Shown here: positions 58,105 to 64,000 of the stretch, piece after piece
How the letters are laid out: each line of letters begins with the position of its first letter
How positions within the stretch are numbered: the stretch's first letter is position 1
Assembly (NCBI GenBank): GCA_029721435.1
Contig: CM056576.1
Coordinates: 67,661,876 to 67,725,875 of the forward strand
Reading direction: 5' to 3'
Length of the DNA: 64,000 bases
Origin: Gymnothorax reevesii
Lineage: Eukaryota > Chordata > Actinopteri > Anguilliformes > Muraenidae
Notes under the pieces: model-generated
What the model was told of the DNA's origin: nothing
Seen by the model: only the letters and a program-made list of their open reading frames with translations
The model's database searches: none
Program-made: the position numbers and the translations under genes

Positions 58105-58187
58105 AACTATGATTACAATGACATTACAGTACAATAAAAAATGGAAATCAATGAGCTATGGATTTTGCCATGGATATGGGGGAGAAA

Positions 58188-60472
58188 CAGACTGTATAAA
58201 AAGATGGACTAAGCAACCGTGACGTCACCCATTGGTTTCAGCATACCATTTAGGAAGCCTCGATTTTGGCAATTTGAACAGTGCCATTTAGTCATTTTGA
58301 AACCGGCTGTGATTTCCTTTGTACCAGAATGTGAGTTGAAGATCCAGGGAGGAGTGACAAGTGGATCTACTAGAGGATCTGACCGTATCTGACCAGTACA
58401 AGCAGGGCTGGATTAGCACAGTATGATGCCCCAGTGTGACCGATCCTCAAATGCGCCCCCCCCCCCCTCCCCTCCCTGCCATGTAAGAAGTTATTTGTTA
58501 TAGGAGATAGTACTGGGCAAAAGTTTTAGGCACTTTTAACTCAATTTCATGAGGCAAACATGCTAAGAAAAATCTATAAATTCAAGGTTTCTAAAGATGG
58601 AAAATGTACTATAAAGTTTAGTGAAGTGTTAAAAACAGTAAATGTGGCCCGCTGATGGAGAATAAATTATCCAGTAGACTTTGTTGTTGGGTAAGCTACA
58701 ATGCAACAAGTCATTCGTACGCATCCGCTTTCGCCCTCCAAGACCAATGTCCTGCCTTTAAGAAGGGCATTTTTTCGCCCTGTTATGGAACGCTTGACAC
58801 CTTAAAGTAGCTGCAACCATTTCACGATCTGTGATGGGTCCCCACAGGTCAGGGTCCCTTGAAATGGTTGAATTATCCGGCTTTGGCGGGACATTTACCT
58901 CGTCAACTTGCCCGCTGGTAGCCTCGATTTTGATGTTACCATCATAGAGATATACCAGAACCAGAGAGAACCAGAAAGTACCTTCGCTTCAGCCAGTTAG
59001 CATGTTAGCTTCCTGCTCCCGCGTTTCCCAAGGATACAATTTTGTGGCCAAATACACAAACTCCATAGACACCAATTGAAAATTTCACCTTTTTTTCTTG
59101 CCAAATAAAGCGAAAGCAAAAGAAAATGTATTTGGTAATCCTTCATTATTTTGCTCTTTGTCTGACGCAACTGTCAGAAGTTTTCAAGAGGGCCTGTAAA
59201 ATAAGAACTGCTACTTAAAGCTTGATGACAGCTCGTGCACAAGTTTGGTTGTCCAGCTGTTGCTCTGATTGCAGCAGTTCAGCCAACGAGTGTGTAGTGC
59301 GTGCGCATTCTGGATTAACAGTGTTTCTTGTCATTTCCCCTCAAACACATTCGCCATTCCGAACAGATGACACATTTTCTTGGCCATTTGTGCTGTGTAA
59401 TCAGATTGGCAATCTTATGAAATGGTGCCAGAAACAAGCACCCATGAAACGCCATTTTTATAGATGGCGTCGGTCAACTCCATACTTCCTGGGCTGAAGC
59501 AGCTAGCCTAGCATCTCTCATTGAAAGTAATAGGGGTGGTACTTCCTCGCACTCTCCAGTTCTATTATATTACCTCCATGGTTGCTACCAGTACTGCTGG
59601 AGGCTTCTTTGTTCCCTGTAATGTTAAAAAAGCTTGATCTATTCGGAACATTCAGTAGCGCAGCTACCTACAGTGATGTTTTTTCTTCAGCAATTTTTCG
59701 ACTAGCATAGCCACTTGTTATCTTCTTCCTACGCTCGATGTTTTTACTGAGACGAAAGACGAATAAAAAACAGTGCTGTAATACAAGCACGCGATGTCAG
59801 AAGGAAGGTGCATCTGTGTTATCAACAACTGAATTGCAGATCAGTGCTTATTCAGTTTCAAATGGCAGGATTCTAGCTCGGCTAGTAATACTGATCTTTA
59901 ACCAATTTGGCCTTTCTGTGATTTTGGCAGGGCAGTTCCAAATCGTGTTTTTTTTCTTTTGAATTCTTTTTAAAAACATTTTTTTTGTAATATTAACAGT
60001 TAAGTTTGAATTTGAGCCATGCCATATGGATCTCATCCGATTTAAAAAAAAAAAAAAGAAAAAAAAAAAAATGTGATGCCCCTCCCAGCGTGATGCCCTA
60101 GTGTACGCGGACTGGTCATTATATGGATAATCCGGCCTTGAGTACAAGAGGATAGCTATGCCCCATAAAGTATATCTGGCTTTATCCTTTATTCTAGTGT
60201 ATCTGGGACCATAATTTACAATAATGAACATCATATTGAGGGAGACTTGCAATAGATACTATAAAGTAATGTGGAAAATCATCATTGAAACAATAAATCA
60301 GGTGGGAAAGTAGGGTCATTTCCTCATGGACTTCTATAGCATTGGCCTTCTTTCTGCAACCACCGACGTTGCCATTTGCTGGCGATTAAATAGAATGCAA
60401 TTTTCAGAGATTTCCGCATGGGCCTCACTTTTCAGACACGGCTGCAGTGTACATCTTTTTATACAGTCTATG
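58188..60472. mobile_element. MITE family B with hAT inside
   Basis: Ends CAGACTGTATAAAAAGATGG and CATCTTTTTATACAGTCTATG are inverted; 8-bp duplication GGGAGAAA (58180-58187, 60473-60480). Without the hAT copy and its duplication it is ~539 bp, matching the 544-bp copy at 19611-20154. Confidence 0.85.
58403..60140. mobile_element. hAT family A, copy inside MITE family B
   Basis: Termini CAGGGCTGGATTA and TAATCCGGCCTTG; perfect 8-bp duplication AGTACAAG (58395-58402, 60141-60148). 1738 bp; shares GATCAGTGC.CATTCAGTTT and GGCCTTTCTGTGATTTTGGC with the other family A copies. No transposase frame. Confidence 0.92.
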
Positions 60473-60499
60473 GGGAGAAATAGCATCAGAACCTTTACA

Positions 60500-60730
60500 G
60501 TTTATTGAACCCCGTGGGGTAATTTGTCCTCTGCATTTGACCCATCCTATAGTTAGGAGCAGTGGGCAGCCACAGAGCAGCTGTGTTCCTTGTTACTGGC
60601 AGGGGTACTAGTAGGAGTGTTCCTATGATGCATGTTTTTGCGGGTGGGGGAAACCGGAGTACCCGGAGAAAACCCACGCGAACATGGGGAGAACTTGCAA
60701 ACTCCACAGAGAAAGGCCCCTGGCCTTTGG
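60500..60730. repeat. SINE-like dispersed repeat
   Basis: CCGTGGGGTAATTTGTCCTC TGCATTTGACCC, AGGAGCAGTGGGCAGCCA and GAAACCGGAGTACCCGGAG AAAACCC are phrases I know from a dispersed fish repeat; the last part also resembles the SINE body at 35060-35120. Confidence 0.55.
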
Positions 60731-60877
60731 CTAGTCTACTCTGCAGGAGTAAAATTAGGGCCAGAACTCATAACTCGAGGTTCATAAATCTGGTTTTTGC
60801 TTGTAAAAAAAGTGTTGAACGCGAAGGTAGGAAATTTAGCGTATTCGAAACTTCACAGTCTCACAGGACGATTGGAA

Positions 60878-61070
60878 GTTTTCACACACGCACAAAACTA
60901 TTTCACAAGCTCAAAACTTTTTTTACACACACACACAAAATATATCTACAAGTTCAAAACTTTTTTACACATTCACAAAACTATTTTACGAGCTCAAACT
61001 TTTTTAACCACGCACAAAACATTTCTACAAGTTCAAATCTTTTTTACACAAGCACAAAACTTTTGACCCA
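60878..61070. repeat. ~40-bp minisatellite
   Basis: About five units of TTTTTTACACA..CACAAAAC...CTACAAGTTCAAAAC, each 39-43 bp, with substitutions between units. Confidence 0.85.
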
Positions 61071-62085
61071 AATTTGATTCCATACTATAACAGGCACCAT
61101 CATTTTTACTGCCTAGTTTAGAAAATGATGATATCCACTTCAATTTGCCAGAAAAGTTTGCACCATGCATTTGAAAGTGAAAGACTGCATTATTTATTTA
61201 CAAAATCAGAGCAAAAACCCCTCTATTTTCAACTCTTTTGTGAGATAGGGTGGCAGCATAAATTTGGCTTTGGCTTTTGATTATGATTTGCACTGAGTTT
61301 CTCAGATTTAGCACACTTCTGTGGAGTTTTAGCACACTTCAAGGAGTTTATGATGCTGGAAATGTGTTGTTTTACCTCAGAGCTAATGTTTGGTTTTCAG
61401 TATTTCTGGGCAAAATAATGTCAGTGCTGAAGTTTCATGAAGTTTCATGGTGTTTATGGCACTTTTTGTCCCAAAATTATAAAAATGAATGGAAATAAGT
61501 TAAATTCACAACTGATACAGTTGTCTAGCCTTCTTGAAATAATTTTTCCAGTCTCTGTGACACTAAAATCCTGAGTTGCAAAGCCTTAAACAGCGGCCGT
61601 ACACAACTGCAAGGAATGATTGGCTTGGTTAGGCACCATTTGGCTTTTACGTTGTTGTAAAATATTAGAGCCATCACATTTTGATTTTTAGGAGTGGGAA
61701 AATTACTGCCCACTTGAATATCAGTACAGATTTTACATGATGCAACAATATTCATGGTTATCCAACGCTAAAAAAGACTGTGTATCCAATAAAAGATTGG
61801 GGAAAAAATGCCAATTTGATTGCATTTTGTCTTTACCTGGCCCCAGGGAAATTTAAACACAGGTTAGATAATCGATGTTTGCACTAATGGGTGTATGGTC
61901 ATCGCAAGATTATTCTGGGTTAACACCATGATCTGAATTTATTATTTATTTTCCAATAGATAGGTCTTCTAAACCAAAGGGGAAAATGGGAAGGATAACA
62001 TGATCCTGCAGCACTCTCCAAGTACTGTTATTTCAATCAGGAGAGACTCGAGTGAAATCAGGAAAAATTTACTATGCATTGAGCA
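61071..62085. other. unassigned intronic stretch
   Basis: No gene seen. 61330-61450 resembles 12850-13020 loosely (GGAGTTTATGATGCTGGAAATGTGTTGTTTT), suggesting a weak dispersed repeat. Confidence 0.4.
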
Positions 62086-62335
62086 TGAGTAGAATTCAAT
62101 TCAATTCAATTCAATTTTTCTTTATAGCGCTTTTCATAGACAGGCTGACACGAAGACGCTTTACCGAGAGAAAAGGGCAGAGCCCAGACTAATCCTCAAA
62201 TACCAGGCAAAAAACTCCCTATAGGGAGAAAAAGCCTTGAACAGTGGTGAGAAAAAACTCCTAAGTGAGAAAAAATCTCAGGAGGAACCTGGCTATTGTG
62301 GGGAAGCCCATCCTCCGCAGGCTGGCTAATTAATT
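62086..62335 (-). repeat. retroposon fragment with (AATTC)n tail
   Basis: (AATTC)n at 62093-62117 is followed by TTTCTTTATAGCGCTTTTCA and AAAACTCCC..GGGAGAAAAAGCC, phrases common in dispersed fish retroposons whose tail is the pentanucleotide. Read from the tail it lies on the minus strand. Confidence 0.5.
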
Positions 62336-62559
62336 GATGGTAAATTAGGGATGAGAGGATCATGACGGCAGGTAGACAGCAGTCAGAATTAACATGCTTA
62401 AAATCAGACAAGTCTTTGGTGCTTGGACTCTTCAGGAAGACTCGTAGAGCAGGAGCACTGCTCAGAGCAGCAGCAGGAAAATCCCCTGAAGAGTCCAGAC
62501 ACTGGTGGCGGTGGTAGCTGAAGGCTGACAAAGCTGAAGCCGCAGGACAGAAGGTCTGA

Positions 62560-62850
62560 TGGAGCAGGGTGGCGTTGGGCGGGAGGGTCAGCGAATGGCA
62601 GCATGAACGAACAAGGGCAGAGAAAAATGACATTTTTTTAAAAAGACAGCAAGATAACGATTGGCTAGCGATGCAACTGTGGTGTGCCACAGCTGGATAG
62701 AAGAAATCAGCTGCTACACCAGCTGACTGCTCAATTGATGGCCACAGAGATTGACTGCAGAGGTTTATGAGCGAGCATGCGAGTGAATGAGCAGAAAATA
62801 AAGGGAGTTGAAGTGTGCGAGAGTCTTCCTGACTGAGCTTCATTTTCATT
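62560..62850. repeat. dispersed repeat related to 29640-30500
   Basis: GCGAATGGCAGCATGAACGAA and GAGCATGCGAGTGAATGAGC with AAAATAAAGGGAGTTGAAGTG match both flanks of the 145-bp array at 29965-30399. Here no tandem array lies between the flanks. Confidence 0.65.
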
Positions 62851-63030
62851 TTTATGTTGAGGGTAAGAAGTTGCTGTGTCAAATTGACAATCATATTAGA
62901 ATCTGTTAATGTTCTATGAGATAAAAAACACATTTTTAAAATGTTAGTAATACATTTTGGCGTATTATAAACAGAGTTATTGCAAAGAGTGACACCATTG
63001 TTATGTGCAAAATGTTTTGGTCTTTTTCAG

Positions 63031-63413
63031 AGCATCCTGAGAGAGCAGCACTGTATTTTGTTTGCGGTATGTGCTTTGGCCTTCTCCTTACACTGTTTGC
63101 CCTGGTGGTCCAGATCTCCTGTCGAACAGACTGCCAGGTGAAGCCGCTCAGACAGCATGGGACTCTGGGGCGAGTGGAAGCGAGTGCAGGTCACAGCAGC
63201 GATGACAGCGACTCTTCAGACTGGGACACAACGTCAGATCTATCGGCCCGTCGCCACCGCCACTTTGAGCGGACGCTTCACAATGTCTTTGCCTCAGCTG
63301 AGGAACTTGAGCGTGCTCAGAGACTGGAGGAGCGCGAGCGGATCATCCGCGAAATCTGGATGAACGGGCAGCCTGACATATCGGGGACCCACAGCCTCAA
63401 CCGCTACTACTAG
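63031..63413 (+). CDS. eva1a: Eva-1 homolog A (FAM176A), last coding exon
   Basis: Begins directly after TTTTTCAG and completes codon 28. Encodes HPERAALYFVCGMCFGLLL and the rest of the transmembrane helix (protein residues ~34-56), then CRTDC, an acidic-serine stretch (SSDDSDSSDWDTTSDLS, ~81-97) and the strongly conserved cytosolic tail RRHRHFERTLHN, SAEELERAQRLEERERIIRE, IWMNGQPDISG, ending SLNRYY and TAG (63411-63413). This tail is diagnostic of EVA1A/B. The small open stretch 63003-63030 is intron. Confidence 0.96.
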
Positions 63414-64000
63414 GCCCACTGCCTAAACTTTTTTCCTCTTGTTTCTCACCGTTGTCGCTGGGAGGTGGAAGGGGTAGCATCAGCTCGACAGTGCCCTCTG
63501 GTTGCAGCACCCTTGCACATTTAAAGTGAGAGTACGCTGATCCGCATGTTAAACTTGGCCTGAAAACTGCGGCTGACAGGAAGTGATGTGCTCCTTCCAT
63601 TTCTCCCCTGAAATATTTTCCATTTCAAGTAAAGATGCTGAATGTTAGATTTTCCATGCCAGTTTTGCTGGGGGAAAGCAAGTATGCAACTTTTAACTCA
63701 AAAAACTTTATGAGGCATTTAAACATTAGGCATTATGTCTGACAGCGCACTGAGTGGAAAAATATTCATACTCACACCTGCTGGTTTCTTTATACGATCA
63801 TGTCCATTAGTAATTGGACCCTGAAACAATTTTTAGATAGTCACACCCTTAACCGACCATTAGCTTGCGGTGATTGTCTTTGTTTTGATGTCATTGAGTC
63901 TGAAAACGTGTCAGCGAAAAGCCTTTACTTTTGTGTCATCCTGTCATCAAGGCCAAGGTCAACATCATCAAAAAGGTCAAAAACATATTTTGGTTGATAA
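63414..64000 (+). other. eva1a 3' UTR and flank
   Basis: Non-coding after the eva1a stop. No AATAAA or ATTAAA was found up to the window edge, so the polyadenylation site is probably beyond it. No repeat recognised. Confidence 0.6.

Larger units (their letters stand above)
42274..63030 (+). other. eva1a: eva1a intron, 20.76 kb
   Basis: Bounded by GTATTT (42274) and TTTTTCAG (63023-63030). Its contents are nearly all transposons: foldback repeat, LTR-like repeat, Ty3/gypsy element in sense orientation, ~176-bp array with Tc1, MITE/hAT nest and SINE-like repeats. Confidence 0.88.

Noticed and set aside
62196..62933. 245-codon minus-strand open frame
   Set aside because: It runs through the (AATTC)n retroposon and the dispersed repeat shared with 29640-30500, has Ser/Leu/Cys-rich low-information composition and no domain; no splice or start context.

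Overview
The window is eukaryotic and almost certainly from a ray-finned (teleost) fish. The evidence is a spliced vertebrate gene (eva1a), dense Tc1/mariner, hAT and TTAA-target DNA transposons, Penelope-like elements with a GIY-YIG domain, an L2/CR1-type LINE 3' end, a tRNA-derived SINE with the ATCC-rich tail common in fish, and a tRNA-Lys-primed Ty3/gypsy element. No bacterial or operon-type organisation is present.

Host gene: only one is convincingly visible, eva1a (FAM176 family, regulator of autophagy/programmed cell death), on the + strand. The N-terminal coding exon ends with a GT donor at 42274 and the last coding exon starts after an AG acceptor at 63029-63030. They splice in phase into a 154-residue protein. 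The 20.76 kb intron between them (42274-63030) is mostly transposons. The 42 kb upstream shows no other secure gene; a 58-codon frame at 11878-12051 followed by a good donor is a weak exon candidate.

Layout: 0.1-0.9 kb hAT MITE; 2.56-4.88 kb Penelope remnant (- strand) with a hammerhead-like core; 4.89-5.49 kb TTAA element; 5.6-9.05 kb Tc1 copy carrying a CG-rich element that itself carries a TAA-target element; 13.9-21.2 kb four-level nest (hAT > TTAA element > Tc1 > hAT of the same family), supported at each level by target-site duplications; 21.2-25.6 kb Tc1 and LINE remnants and a second Penelope fragment; 26.5-28.65 kb Tc1 with a hAT MITE inside; 29.6-30.5 kb a 3 x 145 bp tandem repeat; 31.6-40.8 kb Tc1 relics, SINE, LTR-like repeats and an L2 3' end; 42.8-43.9 kb a foldback repeat; 44.3-53.0 kb a young Ty3/gypsy element with 1254/1256 bp LTRs, interrupted by a 756 bp hAT-type MITE; 54.5-57.0 kb a ~176 bp tandem array split by an almost intact Tc1; 58.2-60.5 kb a hAT nested in a MITE; then eva1a's last exon.

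The genes do not form a pathway. The main information is chronological: clean target duplications and nesting order show several DNA transposon families active over overlapping periods, one of them after the gypsy insertion. No new defence or metabolic system was found.
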